Assembly (NCBI GenBank): GCA_036504515.1
Contig: DASXVA010000001.1
Coordinates: 310,001-374,000, forward strand
From: AWTP1-18 sp036504515
GTDB lineage: Bacteria; Pseudomonadota; Gammaproteobacteria; Burkholderiales; Rhodocyclaceae
Direction of reading: 5' to 3'
DNA: 64,000 nucleotides
Part shown: positions 19,201 to 26,833 of the stretch, one piece after another
Position numbering within the stretch: the first letter of the stretch is position 1
Layout of the letters: every line of letters starts with the position of its first letter
Program-made: the position numbers and the translations under genes
The notes under the pieces: generated by a model
Told to the model about the DNA's origin: nothing
Databases searched by the model: none
The model's input: only the letters and a program-made list of their open reading frames with translations

Positions 19201-19658
19201 ATGGCGATGTATCGGTACTGCCGACCCCCGTGTTCTTCTACGGCCTCGGCGAGAAGGATGAGATGGCTGTCGAAATCGACCAGGGCAAAACCCTGGTGGT
19301 GCGTCTCACCGGTCAGACTGAAGTAGCGGACGAAGGGGAAGTACGTCTCTTCTTCGAACTCAACGGTCAGCCCCGTCCCATGCGCGTGGCCCGGGCCGGC
19401 CTGGAAACCACCAAGAAGTCACGGCCCAAGGCGGAAGACGGCAATCCCAACCACGTCCCGGCACCCATGCCCGGCGCCGTGGCAACCGTGGCCGTCAAGG
19501 CCGGGCAGAAGGTCAGCAAGGGCAGCCCCCTGGTTTCCATCGAAGCCATGAAGATGGAAACCGCCATCACGGCGGACCGGGATGCGACAGTAGCGAAGGT
19601 GCTGGTCTCCCCCGGCGACCGAGTTGACCCCAAGGATCTGCTGGTGGTGCTGGAGTAA
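16215..19658 (+). CDS. pyc: Pyruvate carboxylase, single-chain
   Basis: 1147 residues from the ATG preceded by AAAGGAAAGAACCC; an in-frame ATG at 16161 lacks a ribosome site. Biotin carboxylase comes first (ILVANRSEIAIRVMRAA; ATP-grasp GGGGRGMRAI; VEVQVLGD; EVNPRIQVEHTVTE), then the carboxyltransferase barrel from about residue 535 (LTDTTMRDAHQSLFATRMRT, RVFDSLNW, HFHTHDTSG), and a biotinyl domain with the EAMKMET lysine near the C-terminus. It carboxylates pyruvate to oxaloacetate. Its place after the lactate operon fits anaplerosis during growth on lactate. Sequence also resembles oxaloacetate decarboxylase alpha, but the fused biotin carboxylase settles the call. Confidence 0.95.
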   Translation: MKSIRSILVANRSEIAIRVMRAASELGIRTVGIYSNEDRFALHRFKADESYLVGDGKKPIGAYLDIADIIRVAKLAKVDAIHPGYGFLSENPDFADACAEAGIAFIGPKPNVMRELGNKVAARALAERVGVPVVPATGALPYDDEECRKQAAKVGYPIMLKASWGGGGRGMRAINNESELLPAIEVARREAAAAFGNDEVYLEKMVVRARHVEVQVLGDAHGNLVHLFERDCSVQRRNQKVVERAPAPYLSDEQRQSLCASALKLAAGVNYTHAGTVEFLMDADSGNFYFIEVNPRIQVEHTVTEEVTGMDIVKAQIKVTEGGKIGSDDYLPAQANIRLSGHALQCRVTTEDPEKSFTPDYGKLTAYRSAAGAGIRLDAGTAYTGAVITPFYDSLLVKVTARGHDPEEAIRRMDRALREFRIRGVSTNLAFLENVIAHPLFKSGECTTRFIDTTPELFTFKPKRDRATRLLKFVGDVVVNGNPEMKGRAKPTHVLAKPLLPQADLTTAPAAGSRDKLKELGPEKFSQWMRNEKRILLTDTTMRDAHQSLFATRMRTADMVAVAPHYARLLPELFSLECWGGATFDVALRFLKEDPWQRLTQLREAVPNVLFQMLLRASNAVGYTNYADNVVRYFVKQAAENGMDVFRVFDSLNWVENMRVAMDAVIEAGAVCEGTICYTGDLFDPARPKYNLKYYVDMAKQLEKAGAHVIGLKDMAGVCRPAAAKALVKALREEVDLPIHFHTHDTSGGAVASVLAAIEAGVDAVDGAMDSMSGLTSQPSLGAIVAALEHTERDSGLTYGRIAPIARYWEGVRHFYSPFEAEIRSGTSDVYRHEMPGGQYTNLREQARSMGLEHRWNEVAQAYADVNQLFGDIVKVTPSSKVVGDLALFMVANDLTPEDVANPDKEISFPDSVVSMMRGELGYPADGFPKALQARILKGKTPIDGRVGAHLPAVDLEAERAKAEKAVGRQLDDNDLASYLMYPKVFADYAEHHRQYGDVSVLPTPVFFYGLGEKDEMAVEIDQGKTLVVRLTGQTEVADEGEVRLFFELNGQPRPMRVARAGLETTKKSRPKAEDGNPNHVPAPMPGAVATVAVKAGQKVSKGSPLVSIEAMKMETAITADRDATVAKVLVSPGDRVDPKDLLVVLE

Positions 19659-19685
19659 AACTCCGCAAGCAGAACAGGAAGAACG

Positions 19686-19712
19686 AAGGGCCCACGCAAG
19701 TGGGCCTTTCTT
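19686..19712 (+). terminator. Rho-independent terminator of pyc
   Basis: Stem GGGCCCAC/GTGGGCCT (one G-T pair, flanked by AA/TT) around a GCAA tetraloop, followed by TTTCTTC, 27 bases past the pyc stop. Confidence 0.85.
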
Positions 19713-19759
19713 CATCAAGGACTTGAGGTTGATCCCCTCCGCTGTATTAAAGTGATTCC

Positions 19760-20260
19760 ATGCACACAGTTACTCTCATCGGCATGCCCGGTGCTGGCAA
19801 AAGCACGGTGGGGCATTGGCTTGCTACCGAACTTGATCTTCCCTTCATCGATACCGATGCCCTGATCGTTTCCGGAGCAAGCCAGTCCCTGCAGTCCATC
19901 ATCACGACCGAAGGTCTGGATGGACTGAGCCGTTGGGAAGAGCGGGTGCTGACCGGCATCCATCAGCCGGCTGGCGTGATCTCTACCGGGGGCAGTGCGG
20001 TCTATAGCGAGAAGGGGATGGAGCACCTGCGCACCCTTGGTCCTGTTGTCTATCTCCACTGCGATCTCGCTACCCTCCTGCAACGCATCGGCGACCACGG
20101 CGAGCGGGGCATCCTCAAACGGGAGGATCAGAGTCTTGAAGACCTGTTCGCTGAAAGAGAAGCGCTGTACCAGCGTTACGCAGACTTCACGGTGAGCAGT
20201 CACCACAAAACGGTGGACGCTCTCGGCAAGGAAATCATTGCACTGCTGGGTGGTCCCTAG
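19760..20260 (+). CDS. Shikimate-kinase-like P-loop kinase (divergent)
   Basis: 166 residues. The P-loop GMPGAGKSTVG (from residue 8), the DTDALI acidic motif (about 32-37) and the later STGGSAV loop are those of the AroK family. The family's substrate-arginine segment (usually G-E-x-x-F-R) reads GLDGLSRWEE, and the usual third glycine of GGG is serine. It may be a genuine but divergent shikimate kinase or a paralogue acting on another small alcohol. No aroB follows, unlike the usual aroK setting, which favours the paralogue view. Confidence 0.7.
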   Translation: MHTVTLIGMPGAGKSTVGHWLATELDLPFIDTDALIVSGASQSLQSIITTEGLDGLSRWEERVLTGIHQPAGVISTGGSAVYSEKGMEHLRTLGPVVYLHCDLATLLQRIGDHGERGILKREDQSLEDLFAEREALYQRYADFTVSSHHKTVDALGKEIIALLGGP

Positions 20261-20325
20261 AGTTCAAGCCTGTCTGCTTAAAAATACTTCTTCGCAGATT
20301 TCTCGGTCCCTCGCCCAAATATCCT

Positions 20326-20354
20326 TTGCCTTATTGCTCTACAGCTTCTATAAA
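20326..20354 (+). promoter_or_regulatory. Sigma-70-type promoter of the orphan transcript
   Basis: TTGCCT (20326-20331) and TATAAA (20349-20354) are separated by exactly 17 bases. Transcription would begin near 20361, away from any long coding frame. Confidence 0.55.
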
Positions 20355-20360
20355 GAAAGT

Positions 20361-20502
20361 AGCAGTCAAGATTCACCAGCGCAAGGAGGTCAACATAAAG
20401 CATGCAAAGGATGATTGATTCTTAGGCTCTACCCGCTCCGGGGCACCCCGGTCATCAGTGAGTGATCCACTGATATGGAACGCCGCGCAATGCGGCGTTT
20501 TT
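20361..20502 (+). ncRNA. Candidate small RNA (or tiny-peptide mRNA) with its own promoter and terminator
   Basis: About 140 bases. It contains AAGGAGGT at 20383-20390, a seven-codon frame at 20402-20425 (ATG to TAG) 11 bases behind it, then three hairpins in series: CCGGGG/CCCCGG (20438-20451), ATCAGTG/CACTGAT (20454-20474), and the terminator AACGCCGC/GCGGCGTT (20479-20499) followed by TTTTC. Promoter, compact folding and terminator together suggest an independent transcript. It was not matched to a known RNA family. Confidence 0.5.
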
Positions 20503-20525
20503 CATTGGGCCTTTGCCTGCGCCGA

Positions 20526-21743
20526 TTACTTCCCTTGCACGCGCTTCGCTGTCGCTCCTGCATGGCGATAGAGCAAACCGCTGATCAAGGAAAGTACACC
20601 GCAGGCTACCAGCGTCGTGCGCACACCTATCCCGTGGGCAAGACTACCCACCACAAGACTGCCTATCGGTGCGATGCCAAGGAAGGCCATGGAGAAGATC
20701 GCCATAACTCGCCCCCGGTAGTGATCGTCCACCTGCATCTGGATCAGGGTGTTACTGCCGGCGATAGTGATGATGACCGAGAAACCGAGGGCCATCAGGA
20801 CTGGAATCGCCAACCAACGATTGGGCATCAGCGTAAACAACACCAGACAGATGCCCACCGCCGGGGCGGAAAAACCCAACCAGCGATTGAGGGATAACAC
20901 ATTGTCGCGACTGGCCAGAAGCAGGCTGCCGATCAAGGAACCTGCTCCGGCGCTGCCGACCAACATGCCGTAGGTACTGGCATCGCCGTTGAAAATCTCT
21001 TTCGCGAAGAGGGGCATCATCACCGCATAGGGTGTGGCAAACAAACTGATGCTGGTCACCAGCAACATGAGCAGCAAAATAGGACGATGCGCCAATACGT
21101 ATCGGTAGCCGTTGGCGAGGGCCTGTAGCGGCGCTTCTGTTTTTCTTGCCGAGGACTTGGGGGTCAAGCGAATGGCGCTCAAGGCGGCCAGCACCGCCAG
21201 GTAGGAAAGGGCATTGAGCAGGAAACACACTGCTTCCCCGGTCAAAGCCACAAGCAAACCCGCCAGGGCCGGACCGACAAAGCGGGCGGCATTCATGATG
21301 AAAGAATTGAGGGCGATGGCATTGGGCAGATCGTCGGGATCGTCCACCAGTTGTACCGCAAGGGATTGCCGAGCCGGCACATCAAGGGCATTGATGCAGC
21401 CGAGCAACAAGGCCAGTCCGATCAGTAGCCCCGGCGTTACCCATTCCAACCAGGCCAATAGCGCCAAACCTAAAGACTGAACCATGGCCAGGGCCTGGGT
21501 CCACATCATCAGGCGACGACGATCCAGCCGATCTATCCATACTCCGCCGATGGATGCAAAGAAGAGGATGGGAATCTGGCTGGCAAACCCGATGGTACCC
21601 AGCACGAAGGCCGAGTTTGACAGGCGGTAGGCGAGCCAGACCATGGCGATCTGCTGCATCCAGGTCCCGGCCAGGGAAACCAGTTGGCCGATAAAATACA
21701 GGCGGTAGTTACGAGAGTTGAGGGCGCGCAGGAACAGGGGCAT
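20526..21743 (-). CDS. MFS transporter, EntS-like exporter family
   Basis: 405 residues with about 12 membrane segments. The loop after helix 2 carries GGVWIDRLDRRRLMM, a variant of the major-facilitator motif A, and the N-terminus (FLRALNSRNYRLYFIGQLVS) and DVPARQSLAVQLVD match the MFS_3/EntS group of exporters. Substrate unknown; no siderophore genes are nearby. It starts 77 bases downstream of sodC on the same strand. Confidence 0.82.
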   Translation of the reverse strand: MPLFLRALNSRNYRLYFIGQLVSLAGTWMQQIAMVWLAYRLSNSAFVLGTIGFASQIPILFFASIGGVWIDRLDRRRLMMWTQALAMVQSLGLALLAWLEWVTPGLLIGLALLLGCINALDVPARQSLAVQLVDDPDDLPNAIALNSFIMNAARFVGPALAGLLVALTGEAVCFLLNALSYLAVLAALSAIRLTPKSSARKTEAPLQALANGYRYVLAHRPILLLMLLVTSISLFATPYAVMMPLFAKEIFNGDASTYGMLVGSAGAGSLIGSLLLASRDNVLSLNRWLGFSAPAVGICLVLFTLMPNRWLAIPVLMALGFSVIITIAGSNTLIQMQVDDHYRGRVMAIFSMAFLGIAPIGSLVVGSLAHGIGVRTTLVACGVLSLISGLLYRHAGATAKRVQGK

Positions 21744-21792
21744 GGGCCTATCTTAGCAATGAGCCGCCCCGCTCACTACGCGCTTCAGTACT

Positions 21793-21814
21793 GGGAAGTG
21801 GCTCGCCACTTCCC
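21793..21814 (-). other. Hairpin between sodC and the MFS gene
   Basis: Perfect 9-bp stem GGGAAGTGG/CCACTTCCC around a four-base loop, directly after the sodC stop on the minus strand. No U-run follows, so it may be a weak terminator or an RNA-stability element. Confidence 0.4.
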
Positions 21815-21820
21815 TTCGGC

Positions 21821-22363
21821 TCATGCGCCCTTGATTGCGCCGCAGGCTACGCGCTTGCCGGAATTACCGGCAGGCTGCGATTTGTAGTCATCCGGTGCCG
21901 CATGGATGACGAGGCCGCGACCATTGATATTGTTTTCGCCTTCCCCCACCGTCAGCCCCGGAAGATCGACACTGTAGGTCGCTTTGCCATCCGTATCGGC
22001 CACCAGATTGGGCATATCACCGGCATGATGTTCGCCTTCGTGACCGCCATGGATCTTGTTTGCCGGGTTGAAATGACCCTTGGCGCTGGTGGCGTCCGGT
22101 GCAGAGCAATCACCCACTTCGTGCACATGGATACCGTGTTCACCCGGTGTCAGCCCGGCTACCTTGACCTCAAGATGCAGCCCTCCCGGAATACGGGTAA
22201 AAGCGGCACTCCCCTGAACCTGACTGCCGGAGGCCGGCGCCAGTTGCGCAGTGGCCGCAGGGGCACTTGCCGCTTTGCTGCCGACGGAGCCACAGGCCGT
22301 CACCAAACCGGTCACAGCAAGGGTACCCACGGCCAGCAACAATCGTTGATTTTTGTATTGCAT
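21821..22363 (-). CDS. sodC: Cu/Zn superoxide dismutase, lipoprotein
   Basis: 180 residues from the ATG at 22363, preceded by CAGGAG; longer frames to 22477 have no signal and are rejected. Residues 1-24 are a lipoprotein signal ending in the lipobox LVTAC. The mature part has the copper ligands HGIHVHEVGDC, the bridging and zinc region KGHFNP with GGHEGEHHAGDMPNL, and the C-terminal GNSGKRVACGAI with the copper ligand in VIHAAPDD. It removes superoxide in the periplasm, anchored to a membrane. Not in an obvious operon with the response regulator upstream. Confidence 0.94.
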   Translation of the reverse strand: MQYKNQRLLLAVGTLAVTGLVTACGSVGSKAASAPAATAQLAPASGSQVQGSAAFTRIPGGLHLEVKVAGLTPGEHGIHVHEVGDCSAPDATSAKGHFNPANKIHGGHEGEHHAGDMPNLVADTDGKATYSVDLPGLTVGEGENNINGRGLVIHAAPDDYKSQPAGNSGKRVACGAIKGA

Positions 22364-22485
22364 GACTTGACTCCTGAAGGGGGAATTTGATTTTATGGAA
22401 CGACGGTCATCCATGCTGCTCTCATCTTTACGACTGATCAAGTAGTCCAACCGTCCTGACTCCTCCCGGTATTTCACTCACCGGG

Positions 22486-23124
22486 TCAGCCCATCCAGCC
22501 CTGGTCCATGGCGTACTTCACAAATCCTGCCGGAGTGGTAATGCCCAGCTTGCGACGCAGGCTGAGTCGATGGGTTTCAACGGTACGTACGCTGATATCC
22601 AGCTTTTGCGCGATGCGTTTGTTGCTGTTCCCTTCTGCAAGCAGCAACAGGATTTCCCTCTCCCGGCCCGTAATCGGATTTTCCGTATCGGTGGGTTTGC
22701 TCATGGCCACGATCAGGTTCGGGTCGAAATAGCTGCCGCCGCCCGCGATGGTGTCGATAGCGGCAATGATGTCGGCCACGGGAGCATCCTTCAACACGTA
22801 GCCGCTGGCACCGGCACGGATGGCGCTGGCAACATATTCAGCCTTGTCGTACATGCTGAGGATCATGGTCTTCATGGCAGGCAGCTTTTCTCGCAGGCGC
22901 AGGGTGAACTCGATGCCGTTCATGCCCTTCATGCTGACATCCACCAGCACCAGATCCGGCAGCAATTGCTCAGCAAGTATCAGGGCATCCTCTCCGCTAT
23001 CCGCCTCCCCCACGACTTGCAGATGCTTGGTCGCATCCAACCGCGCCCGCAAGCCATCGCGAACCAGGGGATGGTCGTCCACCAGGAGCAACTTGACTGT
23101 GGTCAGCTTGGCAGGACTGTTCAT
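22486..23124 (-). CDS. NarL/FixJ-type response regulator
   Basis: 212 residues. The receiver domain has the acidic pair VDDH (16-18) and the phospho-acceptor D62 in LVLVDVSMKG. The C-terminal LuxR helix-turn-helix covers about 147-205 (ITGREREILLLLAEG, NKRIAQKLDISVRTVETH). Its start overlaps the stop of the histidine kinase by four bases, so the two are a cognate pair. A small hairpin (22465-22485) sits right after the stop. Targets unknown; the divergent ABC transporter operon is a candidate. Confidence 0.92.
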   Translation of the reverse strand: MNSPAKLTTVKLLLVDDHPLVRDGLRARLDATKHLQVVGEADSGEDALILAEQLLPDLVLVDVSMKGMNGIEFTLRLREKLPAMKTMILSMYDKAEYVASAIRAGASGYVLKDAPVADIIAAIDTIAGGGSYFDPNLIVAMSKPTDTENPITGREREILLLLAEGNSNKRIAQKLDISVRTVETHRLSLRRKLGITTPAGFVKYAMDQGWMG

Positions 23125-24479
23125 TTCAGGCTTTCCATGGGCAGTTTGACAATCAGGGTGGTGTTGCCGGGCTGGGACTCAATGCGGAAGATGCCCCCCA
23201 GATATTCGATCCGCTCCCGCATGTTGCGCAGGCCGATGCCGTGCTGCCGCCGATGGCTGCTACCGTCGGCATTGAAACCGATGCCGTTGTCACTGATGAT
23301 GAGCCGCAGCACATCACCCTCTTCGTTGAGACTGACATCCACCTGGCTGGCCCGGGCATGGCGCTCGATATTGGTCAGGGCTTCCTGGGCAATGCGGAAC
23401 AGGGTCAGGGCCGCATTTTCTGGCAGCGGTCGATCCACCGGTTCAATCCTGACGCCCACCATGAGCCCCGTGCGGGTACCGAAATCCGCCAGCAACTGTT
23501 CAAGAGCGATAGCAAGGCCGAGATCGTCAAGCAACGTCGGCCGCAGATCGTGGGAAATACGGCGCACTTCGGCGATGGCACCACCAAGATTTTCCAGGCC
23601 CTTGCGCAGGTCCCGTAGGGGCTCGCCTTCTCCGCTCTGCAATTTGTGTTCGGCCAGTTCAAACTGGAACTTGATCGACACCAGCAATTGGCTGATGCCG
23701 TCATGGAGTTCCCGCGCAACCCGGGACCGTTCTTCTTCCTGCATGACGACGATGCGTTGCGTCAATTCCTTTTGCTTGTCATCAGCCAGACGATGTTCGC
23801 TGACGTTAAGCATGACTCCGCCGGCAAACACGACCAATACGGAAACCGCAGCGATGACCGCGAGCTTGAGCATGGTCTCGTGAATATTGGACGCCACGTC
23901 TTCGCGCACTTTGCGGGTGGTGTGTTCCACATCGTCGAGATAGAGTCCCGTGCCCAGCACCCAGCCCCAGCGTTTGACCGGCACGACATAGCCAAGCTTT
24001 TCTTCCATCTTCTGGCTGGAGGGTTTCTCCCACTGGTAGCGCAGAAAACCGCCGCCATGGCTGGCCTGATTGATGAGGCCCTGGATCACTGCCACGCCCT
24101 GGGGGTCACGCAGTTCCCACCAGTTTTTGCCCACTCTTTCGGTCTGGCGCGGATGGACCAGATTGGTACCGACTTGATCGTAGACAAAGAAATAACCATC
24201 GTCGCCGTAATTCATGTCTTTCAACAGGGCCATGGCATTGGCGCGAGCATCCTTGCCAGAAACGCCATCGGCATTGAGATGGTCGATGGCGGTGGAAGCC
24301 ATGTGCACATAGTTGGTCAGCTCATCCCGCCGCGACGCCAGAAACCGTTCCTCGATCAGGGATGCCTGTCGGTCCGCCAGTTGCGAGGACTGGGTGCTGA
24401 CCACATAAGCCAAGGCGGCGATCACTGCCAGCATGGGCAATACAGTTAACAGGATGATGCGGTATTGAAGCTTGAGCAT
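23121..24479 (-). CDS. Cache-domain sensor histidine kinase (HisKA_3 family)
   Basis: 452 residues from the ATG at 24479, which has GGAGG five bases before it; a longer frame to 24572 lacks this. Membrane segments near residues 5-25 and 205-230 bracket a single Cache periplasmic domain (GYFFVYDQVGTNLVHP, KNWWELRDPQG, KRWGWVLGTGLYLDD). The cytoplasmic part has the HisKA_3 phospho-site ELHDGISQLL and a GHKL ATPase (SDNGIGF, GIGLRNMRERI). It probably senses a small organic ligand and phosphorylates the overlapping response regulator. Divergent to the liv-type transporter. Confidence 0.92.
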   Translation of the reverse strand: MLKLQYRIILLTVLPMLAVIAALAYVVSTQSSQLADRQASLIEERFLASRRDELTNYVHMASTAIDHLNADGVSGKDARANAMALLKDMNYGDDGYFFVYDQVGTNLVHPRQTERVGKNWWELRDPQGVAVIQGLINQASHGGGFLRYQWEKPSSQKMEEKLGYVVPVKRWGWVLGTGLYLDDVEHTTRKVREDVASNIHETMLKLAVIAAVSVLVVFAGGVMLNVSEHRLADDKQKELTQRIVVMQEEERSRVARELHDGISQLLVSIKFQFELAEHKLQSGEGEPLRDLRKGLENLGGAIAEVRRISHDLRPTLLDDLGLAIALEQLLADFGTRTGLMVGVRIEPVDRPLPENAALTLFRIAQEALTNIERHARASQVDVSLNEEGDVLRLIISDNGIGFNADGSSHRRQHGIGLRNMRERIEYLGGIFRIESQPGNTTLIVKLPMESLK

Positions 24480-24669
24480 TCGGCCTCCGGTGCTGCGTTG
24501 TATTGCCATCTTTCCCGATGGGTTTTTTGCGGCAGTGTAGTCGTGTCGACGCATCTTTTGGGCATGCTTCAACGCTGCGTAGTTTTACGGATGACAAGCC
24601 CCCGGTGCGGGCTTACGATGCGCAACTAGATTAGACCTAAACGTTTTATCCACAAAAGGAGGAGACACC

Positions 24670-25908
24670 GTGAAAAAGACGATACTCGGCGGCCTGTTGG
24701 TCGCACTGCTGGGCAGCACATCGGCGATGGCTGCCGATAGCATCAAACTGGCCATTACCGGCCCTTTCAGCGGCGGCTCTGCTCCCATGGGTGTTTCCAT
24801 GCGAGACGGCGCCAAGCTGGCTATCAGCTCCATCAATAACCAGGGTGGCATCGATGTGGGCGGCAAGAAGCTCAAGATCGAAATCATCGAACGGGATGAT
24901 GAAGCCAAGAACGAACGGGGCACCCTGATCGCCCAGGAACTGGCCGCCATGGGCGACTTGTCCGGCGTGGTCGGTACCGCTAACACCGGCGTAGTACTGG
25001 CCGGCGACAAGTACCTGCAGGAAAAGGGCATCGTCAAGATCATCACTCCCGCTGCCGGTTCAGCTTCCATGACCCAGTGGCGCGACGCCAAGGTACCTAC
25101 CCTGTCCATCTTCCGCTTCGCTGCCTATGACGGCATCCAGGCCTCGATGGTGGTGGAAGAAGCCACCAACCGCAAATTCACCAAGGTCGCCATCCTGCAC
25201 GACGCCACCAACTACGGCGTCTCCGGTCGCAACGATCTGGTTGATCAAATCGCCAAGCAGGGCAACAAGCTGGAAGTAGTCGCCACCGAGAAGTTCAACA
25301 TCGGTGACAAGGACATGACCGCCCAGTTGCTGCACGCCAAGTCCGCCGGTGCCCAGGCCATCCTGATTTGGGCCATCGGACCCGAAGCTGCCGCTGTCGC
25401 CAACGGCAAGGCCAAGCTCGGTTACAACGTGCCCCTGATCGGCGGCTGGACCCTGTCCATGGGCAACTACATCGACAATGCCGGCAAGAATGGCAATGGC
25501 ACCCTGACGCCCCAGACCTTCATTGAGGAACCGGTAACCCCCCGCGCCAAGGCCTTCATCGATGCCTACCACAAGGCCTACAACGTGCCCCGCATTCCCT
25601 CACCCATGTCCGCTGCCCAGGGCTATGACGCCGTGCTGATCTTCGCTGCTGCCGTGAAGCAGGCTGCCAGCGCCGATCCGAAGAAAATCAAGGACGCTCT
25701 GGAAGACCTGAAGGACCCCGTTCCCGGCGTGATCGCCACTTGGAACAAGCCTTTCAGCAAGTGGGATGCAGCTGATGAAAGCACCCACGAAGCCTTCCAT
25801 CGCGAACAGGCCGTGATGGGCATGATCCAGGATGGTCGCGTGGTGTTCGCCAACGAAGCCGACCGCGCCCGCCTGGCCAAAGCTGCTGGCGGCAAGAAGT
25901 CAAAATAA
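24670..25908 (+). CDS. livK: ABC transporter substrate-binding protein, branched-chain amino acid (HAAT) type
   Basis: 412 residues, GTG start behind AAAGGAGGAGACACC. A Sec signal peptide ends at SAMA-ADS (about residue 24). The mature protein is a Periplasmic-binding-protein-6 / LivJ-type fold (KLAITGPFSGGSAPMG, AISSINNQGGIDV, GVVGTANTGV, KVAILHDATNYGVSG). It captures an amino acid or similar acid in the periplasm for the LivH/LivMG/LivF permease encoded next. Members of this family also bind aromatic acids or amides, so the ligand is open. Confidence 0.9.
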   Translation: MKKTILGGLLVALLGSTSAMAADSIKLAITGPFSGGSAPMGVSMRDGAKLAISSINNQGGIDVGGKKLKIEIIERDDEAKNERGTLIAQELAAMGDLSGVVGTANTGVVLAGDKYLQEKGIVKIITPAAGSASMTQWRDAKVPTLSIFRFAAYDGIQASMVVEEATNRKFTKVAILHDATNYGVSGRNDLVDQIAKQGNKLEVVATEKFNIGDKDMTAQLLHAKSAGAQAILIWAIGPEAAAVANGKAKLGYNVPLIGGWTLSMGNYIDNAGKNGNGTLTPQTFIEEPVTPRAKAFIDAYHKAYNVPRIPSPMSAAQGYDAVLIFAAAVKQAASADPKKIKDALEDLKDPVPGVIATWNKPFSKWDAADESTHEAFHREQAVMGMIQDGRVVFANEADRARLAKAAGGKKSK

Positions 25909-25920
25909 GCTAACTGATGA

Positions 25921-25940
25921 GAGGGGGGGCAACCCCCCTC
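25921..25940 (+). other. Intercistronic hairpin between livK and livH
   Basis: Stem GAGGGGGG/CCCCCCTC with a GCAA loop, 12 bases after the livK stop and 10 bases before the livH ATG, without a U-run. Such hairpins can stabilise the upstream binding-protein mRNA and lower downstream translation. Confidence 0.55.
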
Positions 25941-25950
25941 ATGAAAAGCC

Positions 25951-26829
25951 ATGGACATTTCCGTTATTGCTCAGATCGTCGTCAGCGGCGCCTTGATGGG
26001 GCTGGTGTACGCCCTCATCGCCTACGGCTTCCAGCTGACCTTTGCGACCAGCAAGACCATCAATTTCGGCCAAGGGGAGCTGGTTATGCTCTCGGCCTTC
26101 TTCAGTCTGACCCTGACCAATATGGGTGCGCCCTATTGGCTCATGGTTCCCGGCGGGCTGGCCTTCGGCGCCCTGCTCGGACTCTTCGTCGAACGGGCCG
26201 GCGTGCGCCTTGCCCTGGAACAGAAGAGCGAAGGCTGGATTCTGCTTTCCATTATTCTCGGCCTGCTCGGCTTTTCCGCCGCGGAAAACATCTGGGGCCG
26301 TGACGATCATCCCTTCCCTACGCCCATTTCTGCCGACCCCATCCACCTGCTTGGCGTAGACATCACGCCCCTGGAAATTTCGGTCGCTGTCGGCGTGCTC
26401 GGTATCATGGGCGTGATTGAACTGTTCAAGCGCCGCACCCTGATGGGCAAGGCCTTTGAAGCCGTCTCCGCCGACCGGGACGCTGCCGAGCTGATGGGCA
26501 TTTCCTCCACCCGCACGGTGATGTTGTCCTACGCACTGTCCGGTTCGGTCGCTGCCCTGGCGGGCATTCTGGTTTCCCCCATCACCACCGTCGGCCCCAC
26601 CATGGCCTCGGCCCTGATCCTCAAGGCCTTCTCCGTCGCCGTGGTAGCCGGGCTTGAGTCCGGCTTCGGCGTCGTGATCGTCGGCCTGTTCCTTGGCGGT
26701 CTGGAAAATCTCGCCAGCCTTTATCTGGGCAGCGGTTGGCGTGAAGCGCCGGGGCTGATCCTGCTGATCCTCGCCCTGGCCCTGCGTCCCAACGGCATCT
26801 TCGGCAAAGCCAGTATTCGTAAGGTCTGA
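25951..26829 (+). CDS. livH: ABC transporter permease LivH
   Basis: 292 residues, about eight membrane segments. Family signatures include GLVYALIAYGFQLTFATSKTINFGQGE at the N-terminus (read as several short motifs) and the cytoplasmic coupling loop FEAVSADRDAAELMGI. It forms the transmembrane pore with the LivM half of the next protein. The start is close behind a strong hairpin and lacks a clear Shine-Dalgarno, consistent with lower expression than livK. Confidence 0.92.
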   Translation: MDISVIAQIVVSGALMGLVYALIAYGFQLTFATSKTINFGQGELVMLSAFFSLTLTNMGAPYWLMVPGGLAFGALLGLFVERAGVRLALEQKSEGWILLSIILGLLGFSAAENIWGRDDHPFPTPISADPIHLLGVDITPLEISVAVGVLGIMGVIELFKRRTLMGKAFEAVSADRDAAELMGISSTRTVMLSYALSGSVAALAGILVSPITTVGPTMASALILKAFSVAVVAGLESGFGVVIVGLFLGGLENLASLYLGSGWREAPGLILLILALALRPNGIFGKASIRKV

Positions 26830-26833
26830 CACC

